Assembly (NCBI GenBank): GCA_963926055.1 | Contig: CAWUVK010000004.1 | Span: 1-64,000, forward strand | Origin: CAJXJP01 sp963926055 | Lineage (GTDB): Bacteria > Patescibacteriota > Gracilibacteria > BD1-5 > UBA6164 | Direction of reading: 5' to 3' | DNA: 64,000 nt | In this document: positions 31,325-39,635 of the stretch, in pieces | Numbering within the stretch: the stretch's first letter is position 1 | Layout of the letters: the number at the start of each line of letters is the position of its first letter | Notes under the pieces: model-generated | Seen by the model: only the letters and a program-made list of their open reading frames with translations | What the model was told of the DNA's origin: nothing | Database searches by the model: none | Translations under genes and position numbers: made by a program

Positions 31325-31657
31325 ATGGCTGAAATAATTACATGTTTATCCTGTGGATATAAAAGTATAGAATGACCTAGGTGATCATACGATATATGTG
31401 AAGTTTGTGACTGGGAAGATGATATTTATGGAAATAACAACCCATTTGTAAAATGATGAGCAAATAAGTGTTCATTATATGAAAATCAAAATAAATTTTT
31501 ATATAAAAAGAAATTGTGAAATATAAATACGTATGAATTTGATATAGATAAAAACTGGAAGCCCTTGAGTAAAGAAGATAAAAATAATTCTATATCTAAA
31601 AATTATTTCGAGTATGTTACTCAAGAAGAACCAACTGACAATTATCTAAAAATGTAA
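31325..31657 (+). CDS. CPCC-type cysteine-rich immunity protein
   Basis: 110 residues. The N-terminus TCLSCGYKSIEGPRGSYDIC with CEVCDWEDD is the cysteine-rich CPCC domain (zinc-ribbon-like) found in immunity proteins of polymorphic toxin systems; the first Cys pair is CLSC rather than CPCC. It lies 4 bp after the cassette 4 toxin. Probably the intact half of a broken pair. Confidence 0.75.
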
Positions 31658-31670
31658 TATTAATTATTAA

Positions 31671-32393
31671 AATAAATTTAGAGAAAAAGAACAAGACTCA
31701 GAAACCAACTTACAATATTTTGAAGCTCGTTATTATGATAAGGGTATCGGAAGATTTAATAGTATCGATAGAGTTTTTTGGCAACAATGATATACTGAAA
31801 AATGAAAACAATTTTTACATCAACCACAATTCTGGAATTCATATAGCTTTGTGAAGAATAATCCTCTTATTTATGTAGATCCAAATTGAGAAAATTATCA
31901 AGTAATAGATATTAATGTTTTATCAGTTAGTAACTCTATTTTACTTTTTGAGTTATGAGCCATGAAATTTGCTGAAACTATATCAACAATATCAAAGGAT
32001 ATAGTAATAGAATCAGCAATGTTTTTCGCAGGACAAGAAGCATGAACAGCAAAAGCATTCTCAATGATAGGTAAAGTTAAACATTTCAATAAAGTTGATT
32101 ATAGTAATTTATCATCTGTTTATAAACAGTGAGAAAAAAAATGAAATTATTATTATGTTCAAACAAATTGATGATATAATCAAGCATATAAAGATTTTAA
32201 AAAAATTGCATGAGATAATAAAATTACAGAATTTGATGTAAAATGAGGCTGAAAGTGATATAAATTTCAAAATAATGAATGATTAAGTGTAACTTTAAGA
32301 GATTCAAAAGAAACAAAATGATGAACTCCAACCATACAAATTACTGATAGATCAAAAAGTACTCCTAATACTAAAGTAAAATACAATGATTAA
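31671..32393 (+). CDS. Orphan Rhs C-terminal cassette 5 (5'-truncated core)
   Basis: Open frame of 240 codons without a start. It begins in the middle of the core (NKFREKEQDSETNLQYFEAR) with no boundary hairpin, so its left part was lost. After YVDPNGEN comes a hydrophobic helix region and a tip with NYYYVQTNGGYNQAYKDFKK, KGYKFQNNEGLSVTLRDSK and TIQITDRSKS. I do not recognise this tip. The immunity gene overlaps its end by 8 bp (ATGATTAA). Confidence 0.65.
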
Positions 32394-32952
32394 AAATTGA
32401 TTACAAAAAATTGTTACTGAAAATTATAATGATTTATTAAAGAGTTTAATTAAATTTAATTACTCCAATACTGAATTACCATTAAAGTATGATAACCAAA
32501 TTCTTCTTACTTATCAATCTGGTTTTCCAGATAAAGAACTTTTTGATGCTTTAATTAATACTTTAATATCTTTTTGAGAAAATAGCTTATATTTTATTGA
32601 ATATACTGCAAGTACAGAGTCTATTATATTAAAAAGTGAATTTTGATGAATAGCAAAGGGATATAAAATGACATGCTTATCAACAAATTATGATGATTTA
32701 TATATATCTTACGAAGATTTTTTTGATTCCTCTAACAATAATTTAATTTTCTTTTCAGAAAGTAAAAAATGGTGTATTATCATATCTTGAAATGAAGATT
32801 TATGATTTATCGGTTGAGATAAAGAATATATTGATATGTTTAAAAAATATTATCCTGATTATCTGAAAAAAATAAATAAATTTAAAGAAGATTGGTCAGA
32901 ATATCATAGTATTAGTTCTTACTTATCTAAAATTATTCCACTAATTAAGTAA
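32386..32952 (+). CDS. Candidate immunity protein of cassette 5
   Basis: 188 residues, translationally coupled to cassette 5. Alpha/beta, acidic, with WCIIISGNEDLGFIGGDKEY near the middle, the kind of plan seen in SMI1/SUKH-like or related immunity proteins, but not conclusive. It is the last gene before a strong terminator and the right end of E1. Confidence 0.65.
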
Positions 32953-32989
32953 AAAAACCGAAAATAAATTTAATTTATTTTCGGTTTTT
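32951..32989 (+). terminator. Intrinsic terminator
   Basis: ACCGAAAATAAAT/ATTTATTTTCGGT stem with flanking A and T runs, after the last immunity gene of the cassette array. Confidence 0.9.
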
Positions 32990-33003
32990 CATTTGTTTTG
33001 ATC

Positions 33004-33067
33004 TGGTCGGAAATGCAGGACTTGAACCTTACAAACCCAGTGTGTTACCAGTTTCGTCAGTTTCTGC
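33004..33067 (-). pseudogene. Truncated tRNA-like relic (Leu-type)
   Basis: On the minus strand: a Leu-like D-arm region (GACGAAACTGGTAACACAC), a TTCAAGT T-loop and a terminal CCA, but only 64 nt, with the right half of the anticodon arm and the variable arm missing and a poorly pairing acceptor stem. Not functional; probably carried in by an element. Confidence 0.4.
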
Positions 33068-33084
33068 AAGAAATTAAGGGTAAG

Positions 33085-33339
33085 TCTTAATGAAAATAAA
33101 ATATTCGATAAATTTGAAGATTTATTAAAAAATCTCCAATAAGAAAATGATGATTTTTATGATATATCAAAAAGTATTTGTTCGAACTTTTTATAGACCA
33201 CAAAAAAGACCTTCAAATAGAGGAATCTCCACTACTTAAAAGTCTTAAATATTTACATTTACTGTATGGTACTCACGAAAAGTTTGATGTTAGAACTTAT
33301 AAGATTTATTTAAAGGAAATAGAATTGAGAACATTATAA
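33085..33339 (+). pseudogene. Decayed serine recombinase gene of E1
   Basis: 33085-33170 matches the intact recombinase around 40581-40670 (NLNENKIFDKFGEILKNLQ). It jumps to the part matching 40980-41088 (YLFELFIDHKKDLQIEESP), an internal deletion of about 300 bp. Stops are also present. After TATGGTA (33265-33271) an unrelated tail runs to TAA at 33339. It marks the E1/E2 junction. Confidence 0.75.
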
Positions 33340-33413
33340 ATTTTTGTAAAAGATACATAATTGATTATATTATATATATAATATAATCAATTATGTATTA
33401 TTAAAGTTCTAAC
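33289..33413. repeat. Nested inverted repeats with a 46-nt perfect palindrome
   Basis: Outer 10-bp arms GTTAGAACTT (33289) and AAGTTCTAAC (33404) enclose a perfect 46-nt palindrome at 33353-33398 whose arms start ATACATAATTGATTATATTA. It lies just inside the left end of E2. It could be a recombinase or replication site; as RNA it would be an extreme hairpin. Confidence 0.55.
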
Positions 33414-33483
33414 TTTATTAATATTATTGATTTTGTGTTATGTTTTTAGTGATTACTAGATTTTAGATTTTAAGAAAAATAGT

Positions 33484-33786
33484 ATGTTTTTAAAAAATGT
33501 TAAGATATTAATGAAGTATCCGAATATGTATTTACAATCAGATACTCTTATTGAAGCAACTAGTTTTGTTGCTGGTATGGATATGAATTCCAATAAATCA
33601 ATCGGAGATGAATTTAGGATTTGGTTAGTTGACAATAAATTAAGTGAGAAGGGCTCACCATTTGGATGGCCTAAAAATGTTGAACTTTATATGATTGAAA
33701 ACGATATACCAAATGACAAGCAGGTCAGTGTTTTTTTTGAGATTCTATATGAATTCCTTGATAAGCATTATCACTTAGAGAAATAG
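33484..33786 (+). CDS. Hypothetical protein
   Basis: 100 residues (MFLKNVKILMKYPNMYLQSD...). Soluble, with WLVDNKLSEKGSPFGWPKNV and a helical acidic C-terminus (FFEILYEFLDKHYHLEK). Size and style fit immunity proteins, but no toxin is adjacent. No in-frame TGA. First gene of E2. Confidence 0.5.
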   Translation: MFLKNVKILMKYPNMYLQSDTLIEATSFVAGMDMNSNKSIGDEFRIWLVDNKLSEKGSPFGWPKNVELYMIENDIPNDKQVSVFFEILYEFLDKHYHLEK

Positions 33787-33939
33787 AAATTAATGAGTTT
33801 AGACCTTTATATTTGAATTTTTGGTGGAAAGCATATGAAAAATAAAAAGATACAAAAGGATTTATACCGTTTAAAAAAATAGCTGAAAATTTAGTAGAAA
33901 AATGAGAGTTTGAAAAAGATATATTAGAGATATTCTAAT
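33787..33939 (+). pseudogene. Gene fragment with in-frame stop
   Basis: In one frame EFRPLYLNFWWKAYEK is followed by TAA and then KDTKGFIPFKKIAENLVEKG to DILEIF. It looks like the end of a decayed gene, possibly immunity-like. A terminator follows. Confidence 0.35.
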
Positions 33940-33955
33940 TAAAATAAAAGCATAT

Positions 33956-33979
33956 GCGTTTTCGTCATATGCTTTTTTT
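33956..33979. terminator. Bidirectional terminator
   Basis: AAAAGCATATG/CATATGCTTTTTTT hairpin between convergent genes. Confidence 0.85.
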
Positions 33980-33980
33980 A

Positions 33981-34856
33981 TTATGCCTTACTAGATAGTT
34001 CAAAATATTTATCTAAAATATAAGACTCTATACTTCATCAGTTTATTTTAATATCTATCATTTGTTCATAATCATTATCATCAAATATGATAAAACATAT
34101 AGATTTTAGACCATCATTTCATTTGAATAGTTCAATTTGTTTTTTTATTCAACTATTATTAGATAGTCAATTTCTTGTAAATAACAAGGCAAAACGACCT
34201 GTGTGAGTTTTATTAAGATACTTACTTGTTGTGTTTAAAATATTTTGATGAGATTCATCAGTATAATTTTTCATTTCTACAACAATAGCATTTGTAGTAT
34301 ATTTATCTTTTACAATATCTCACCATAAATTTTTAGCTATTCACTTATCTTTATAGGTGTTTAATAATAATCAATCTTTAATATCTAACCCTAAATCATC
34401 TCTAGGTTGTGTTAAATATTTAAATTCATTAAAACTATCTTCAAGTAAAAATTTAATTAATTTTTCACAATAATCTTCAAATTTTTTAGCATCTGTGTTT
34501 CATTTTTTAATTGTTTTTAGCTCTTCTTTTAATAAATTTCATATTTCAGCTAAATTTTGCTTTTGAGAATCTAAAAAAATTTCATTTATAAAATCTTGAT
34601 TATTTATTATTTTTTTTAAAAAATTATGAAATCTAGATTCATCATCACTAAATTCTAGATATAAGTCATCTAGAATATTTTGAAAAAATTTTTCTTCTAT
34701 TCAGTTTGATTGTTTGAGAAATAAATCTAAATCGCTCAGGTTATATAATTCATTAAAGTCTCTAGATAGGACTCTTTGAAATCTTACAAGATTACTATCT
34801 CCATAGTAAGGAGGTAGCTTACCTGAGAGAAATAAAGAGATTTTTTTTATATCCAT
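33981..34856 (-). CDS. Restriction-endonuclease-like protein, PD-(D/E)XK
   Basis: 291 residues. The C-terminal half fits a PD-(D/E)XK nuclease: helix KKFEDYCEKLIKFLLED near 125-140, an acidic residue in RDDLGLDIKD near 152-161, and AIVVEMKNYTDE with Glu194 and Lys196. The next segment THTGRFALLFTRNGLS resembles the Mrr-like helper strand. The N-terminal half is helical and unassigned. In an element next to a Shedu gene, a role in DNA defence is likely. No methyltransferase is nearby, so it is not a simple restriction-modification enzyme. Confidence 0.65.
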
Positions 34857-35022
34857 TGATTAAAAAATTTATACAATATTTTAATATATTATACTTCAAA
34901 TATGCCTTTTTCACAATTATTAGCCTGTACTAATTATATATTTTATCTGTAATTACATTTACTATTTATATTTTAGATATATAATGCAATTAAATTTTTA
35001 CTATTAAAATATTATTTATTAA

Positions 35023-35982
35023 ATGCAAAAATCTCATAAATTAACAGCAATTGAATATATATTTAATTCAAATAAAGAAAAAGAATTATCTTATTATAAA
35101 CGTCATAATTTAATTGTAGAAGATAAAATGACGAATAAATATTGGACAATCTTGCAAGAAAAGTATAAATGATTAGATAAATTAGAATGACTACGTTTTT
35201 TCAATTTCTTATCTAATGTAAGAGGATTAACATATTTTTTTTATTGAATATTAAGACCAAATTTATATTCTGATAGTTGGTTTTCAAAATTTTTTTGGCG
35301 TTCTTGAGAACAAGGGGTAGTGTTAAATACCAAATTTGATATTTTAGATTCAAAAAAATTTATACATTCATTACTAGAATTTATTGATAATGAAAAAGAA
35401 AACTTAACAATACTAAAAAGAGACGAACAAGCTAGAGAACTTAGAAAAGAGATTGATAAGTTGAAAGGGAAGTTTGAAATGTTCAAACTCCCTTTAACTT
35501 TCAATCTTTCTAAGTTCTTGTCTTCGTATGTTCAGTATTATAAAACATTATTATCACTAGAAAGTCAGTATAAAATATTGGATATACAAATATATCAATG
35601 AAATATTACATTTACATTATCTGAGAATATTTCAAATAAAGTAGATATTGTTTTTCAAGAAAATGATTTATTTATTGATTCTAAAAAAGTGTTTTTCCAA
35701 AGAAAAAATACTGTTATATTTGAATGTACAAAGTTAATATTTTCATATTTTCAAGAACATAATACTTATGAAGTTAAATTTGATGAATTAGAAAATTATT
35801 ATAAAAATCAATTAAATTTATATCCTCAAATATCAAAAGTAAAATTTAATTATGAGTATTTAAGAAAATCTATTGAAACAAAATCCAAGGAAATTCAAGG
35901 AAAACATCATTTAAATAAAACTTTTCTCGGAATTGATACTTCTTGAATTAGATGCCAATACTTACAGTCGGAAAACAAATAA
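35023..35982 (+). CDS. Hypothetical protein upstream of Rep
   Basis: 319 residues. Starts MQKSHKLTAIEYIFNS, with a coiled-coil stretch near residue 130 (ARELRKEIDKLKGKF) and otherwise mixed helices and strands. No family recognised. It precedes the Rep gene across a hairpin-rich stretch and may be an accessory replication or phage-like protein. Ends at TAA inside the candidate origin region. Confidence 0.55.
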
Positions 35983-36156
35983 AGTTCCGTTGTTTCCGTT
36001 ATATTTCTCAAAAAAATACGTAATCTCGCTTCTGACAGTTTATCTGTCTGAGCGAGTTTTTTCTTGCAAAAATTCAATCGATTGGATTTCATCCCAGGCA
36101 ATAACCTGGGAGCAGTTAACTATAAACAGTACTTTTTTATATCAGTACTCCGGAGT
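35970..36156. other. Candidate rolling-circle replication origin / hairpin cluster
   Basis: Four structures in 190 bp, richer in G+C than the flanks: CGGAAAACAA/TTGTTTCCG (35970-35999), CTCGCT..TGACAG/CTGTC..AGCGAG followed by T6 (36025-36062, also a terminator), TCCCAGG-CAATAA-CCTGGGA (36092-36111), and the palindrome ACTCCGGAGT (36147-36156). They lie directly upstream of a Rep_trans-type initiator, where double-strand origins usually are. Confidence 0.45.
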
Positions 36157-36172
36157 CGTTATTTTTACAATA

Positions 36173-37225
36173 ATGAATAATTTAAATATTGAGAGTGTAA
36201 TTCATCACTTTGGATTAGACCACCTAGAAATTTTCGGATCTTTTAAAGACGAAAGTTTATTTGATAAATTAGATTTTGATAATTCTAATTATTGAGAATT
36301 TGATTGATACAATATTACGAAAAATGAAGTTCCAAAGTATCAATACAAAATACTTTTTACTAAATGAGATTATAGTCTTTTTGCATATTATAAATGAGTG
36401 CCAAAATGAGACTCTCAGCCAGTTGCAACGAAAGATTATGTTACAATATACTCTACAGCTTTTAAACTTCTTGAATACGAGGAAATATTAGGTTTTCTCG
36501 AATGGTATATGAAATTAACTCATTGTAGGAGGTTTGATATTTGTATGGATTTAAAAGTTGAAATTGATGAGTTATTAGAAAATTATTTTAATAATTATTC
36601 AACAGGGAGAGATTATAGAAAGGGTAAAAAAACAGAAACGAGATATTTTTGAGAACTCAAAAAATCACAAAATAAAAGGCAGGTGATACGAGTTTATAAT
36701 AAAAATTTAGATATTCTCCAAAAGAAAAAAGTTTCTCTCTATCAAGAGTATTTAGTAGAAAACCATATTACAAGAGTTGAGTTAGAAGTAAGGCAGGAAC
36801 TTGCTAAAACAAGGAGTTATAAGGATATATTTGATAATATGTTACTCATATGAATATTTAAAAATTATATTTATAAATACTCTAAAATATTTGATTCAAT
36901 TCAAGCAGAAAAACAAACACTTTACAAAGCTAAAAAAATAAAACTTGATGCAGAAAAATACCAAAGTTTGTATTATAAAAACTTCAGAAAAAATATGTTT
37001 ATCTGACATGCGAGAACTATTTATAATATGTGATTTTGCCCAGTGAGAGTATTAATTTGAGAATGATATATTCAAGATAAAACAAAAATCATCTTATGAG
37101 CAGAAAATATTGAAGATATTTATGATAAAGAAAGAATAGCAATTCAAAATGCAAAATATGAAAAATTCTTAAAAGAAAATATTGCTGAAATACTTGATAA
37201 TCAATACAAGTATGGAAAATTGTAG
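36173..37225 (+). CDS. Rolling-circle replication initiator (Rep_trans family)
   Basis: 350 residues. The pattern RRFDICMDLKV near residue 120, TETRYFGELKKSQNKRQVIR then VYNKNLDI near 160-180 and ITRVELEVRQE near 200 is that of Rep_trans / filamentous-phage RstA-like initiators, which nick the origin with a tyrosine in the R.Y.K region. The C-terminal part is helical. The ATG at 36173 was preferred to an upstream open stretch because that stretch is the hairpin cluster. Ends with TAG; a 42-residue ORF overlaps its end. Confidence 0.8.
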
Positions 37226-37340
37226 ATTAGATTATGAAAAATATAAGGAAAGGCTCGAAAAAGTCTTTCCGACTTATTCCGAAGAAGAATTGAGGGAATT
37301 TTTTAGATATTATGTAGGGTATTTGGAAATATTAGTATAA
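37212..37340 (+). CDS. Small ORF overlapping the Rep 3' end
   Basis: 42 residues (MENCRLDYEKYKERLEKVFP, EEELREFFRYYVGYLEIL). Overlaps rep by 14 bp in another frame, suggesting translational coupling. Helical, charged. Could be a copy-control or accessory peptide; no homolog recognised. Confidence 0.4.
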   Translation: MENCRLDYEKYKERLEKVFPTYSEEELREFFRYYVGYLEILV

Positions 37341-37507
37341 AAAAAATAATATACACACTAAATTATACAATATAAAAAATAGATTATATAAACAAAAAAA
37401 ATATACTTTTTAACATAAAATAAAAACCTCATTGTATATAAATTTGTAATTCTTTTAATTTTGTATAAAGTGAAAAAAGTTAGTTTGTTTATTTTTAATT
37501 TTTATGT

Positions 37508-38077
37508 GTGATTAATAAAAGGGATAAAAGAGTATTTTCGTTAGTTAAACTATTACTATATAATTGAGAAAGTATTACTATTAGGAAAATTGCTAAAATT
37601 TTGAAAATGGAAAATTCATTAAGAAGTATTAATCTTTCAATTAATAATCTCATAGAGCAATGAAAATTGTATAGAGATGAAACATGAAAAATGGAGTTAG
37701 TTATTGAATGACCTAAGACTAGAGATATACCATTATTTTATTATAACGAAAATGGAGAAGTAGATATAGAAGATATGATTTCTATTTCTAGTAAAATGTT
37801 AGAAAAATTATGTGATTATCTTTTGTTAAGAGTAAATAAAAATTATCAAAAATGAATAAATAGAGGTGATGTTGTATTAATTAAACAACAAGATACTGTA
37901 GAAGATTGAGATATTGTATTTATTTCAATTAATGATGTACTAACGCTGAAAAAAGTCATATATAAATCAAATAGAAAATATTTATATGATTTAGATGATG
38001 AAAATAAAGGGGGAAAAATATTGACTGATAAATATTTAATTCAGTGAATATTTGTGCAAAATTTGGGAGAATTTTAA
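37508..38077 (+). CDS. LexA/CI-like repressor lacking the catalytic serine
   Basis: 189 residues from a GTG. N-terminal winged helix (LLYNGESITIRKIAKILKME, INNLIEQGKLY). The C-terminal half follows the S24/LexA fold: DYLLLRVNKNYQKGINRGD, VVLIKQQDTVEDGDIVFI, LTLKKVI. The Lys of the dyad is present in LKKV, but the GxSM box is replaced by NKNYQ, so the nucleophilic Ser is missing and self-cleavage is not expected. Likely controls the element, with induction by another route. The only leader is a 167-bp AT-rich gap after rep. Confidence 0.65.
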
Positions 38078-38094
38078 TTTATAAAAATATATAA

Positions 38095-38409
38095 ATGAAT
38101 AATAAAAGTCTTTTTTTAGAAGCAATTCATAATAAGAGAATTGTAAAAATAAAATTTAATTCAAAAGAAAAGTGAGTTATAGTTAGATATTGTATACCTT
38201 TTGATTTTTGACCTAGTAGAAAATTTAAAGATAGTGAAGACAGGTATCACTTTTGGGATTTAGATAGTCCTGAAAAGAAGCATAATTTATCTATATTACC
38301 TATACAGTTGCTGGAAATTTGATTAACAGATGATTCTTTTTTTCCTTGAGATTATGTAAAATGGCAACCAAATTGGTTTATTCAGAGAGAGTGGGGAAAA
38401 TATTCTTAA
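38095..38409 (+). CDS. WYL-like small protein
   Basis: 104 residues. LFLEAIHNKRIVKIKFNSKE resembles the start of WYL domains (LxxAIxxxRxVxIxY), followed by VRYCIPFDFGPSRKFKDSED and LSILPIQLLEI. WYL domains sense ligands in defence-system regulators; this one lacks a DNA-binding part. It sits between the repressor and Shedu, spacing 17 bp each side. Confidence 0.5.
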
Positions 38410-38425
38410 TTCATAACAATTATTA

Positions 38426-39631
38426 ATGAAATTAACAGATTACTTTAATTTAATAGAAGATGATATTAAAAACTTAAAAATCATTAAGGAAAATCCATAT
38501 GATTGTATATTAAAAGATACTTCTGGGAAATCTTATAAGGGTTTTATACTTGCTAAAAGTAAAAGTTGAAAAGCGTATACTTTGTGTGATACAAGTTTTC
38601 ATATTTCTGATGATTGAAAATATGCGCCTAGATTAGTTTTTAGACGTACTAATTGAGAACTAGTTGATAAAAAGGTGTGAGTGAGTTCAATTTACCAAAG
38701 AATTTCATTTGAAAAAAGTGATGATTGATATAATGAATTGTGGAAAATGATTTGATTTTTGAATTGATTTAAAGGTTTAATTGATACTTGAGAATTTGAA
38801 AAAAAGTTTTGAGTTATTTCAACAGATGATTTTATTGTGTCTTTTCAAGATAAACATGTAGCTGATAAATTAATGGATATTAGTAAAATTGTAGAAGCTT
38901 CTTGATTGCAAGAGAAAGACATAAAACAATTATCTGATAGTATCATATTTGAATCTAGAAAAAATGCTTTGAATATCTTTAAGAATATGCTAGATAATGT
39001 AGAGAATCATTTAGGGATTAGTTATATTGAAGAATATAAAAAAGATAATTGATTAAAGCAAAAATGAGAAGAAATTGCATGGCATCATTTTTTATCAAAT
39101 AATCAATGGATTATTTGATTGAATTTAAATTTAAAATTTATCAGTAATTTTATAGATGAAGGAGATGTTTGAGTTAAGGATATATGTTGAAAATGAAGCC
39201 CTAAGGTTGATATTATTGGATATTCAGATTATACAGTATTAGTTGAATTGAAAACAGCAAATAAATGTATATTTACAGATACAAAGAAACCTAAAACAGG
39301 TAGAACAAATACATGGAGCTTTTCAGATGATTTTATTGATGGAATTAGTCAGTGTTTAGCTCAAAAGAGCGAACATGATAAAGAAAGAAAAGAAATTAAA
39401 AGAGAATGAGATGATTGAAGAAAAGAAGTGTTGCGAGAAATTAGAACTATAGATACTGAATGTATTTTTATTATATGAAACAAAGAAAAGGAGCTTCCTT
39501 TAAAATCTACCTATGATGAAAATGATATCAAAAGGGATACTTTTAAGAGATATAGAGAAAATAGTAAAAATATTACAATTATAACATTTGATGAATTATA
39601 TGAAAGGGCAAAAAATATTTTAGAATTATAA
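38426..39631 (+). CDS. sduA: Shedu-type anti-phage nuclease (DUF4263)
   Basis: 401 residues, the usual Shedu size. The C-terminal DUF4263 nuclease is clear: EIAWHHFLSNNQWIIG near 225, PKVDIIGYSDYTVLVELKTA with Asp262, Glu274 and Lys276 of the PD-(D/E)XK site, SDDFIDGISQCLAQ, ECIFIIGNKEK and ITIITFDELYERAKNIL at the end. The N-terminal 200 residues are the variable sensor region. Shedu is a single-gene defence nuclease. It lies directly upstream of the recombinase in E2, so it is mobile here. Confidence 0.85.
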
Positions 39632-39635
39632 GATT

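Larger units (their letters stand above)
17129..33271. mobile_element. Putative integrative element E1 (Rhs toxin island)
   Basis: Bounded on both sides by TATGGTA preceded by recombinase 3' sequence. It contains the three secreted-protein genes, the rhs gene, the orphan toxin/immunity cassettes and, at its right end, a decayed recombinase. The boundaries are inferred from the repeated junction. Confidence 0.5.

Noticed and set aside
35933..36172. An 80-residue N-terminal extension of Rep
   Set aside because: The open stretch overlaps the upstream gene's end and the hairpin cluster, and the residues do not resemble Rep_trans N-termini.
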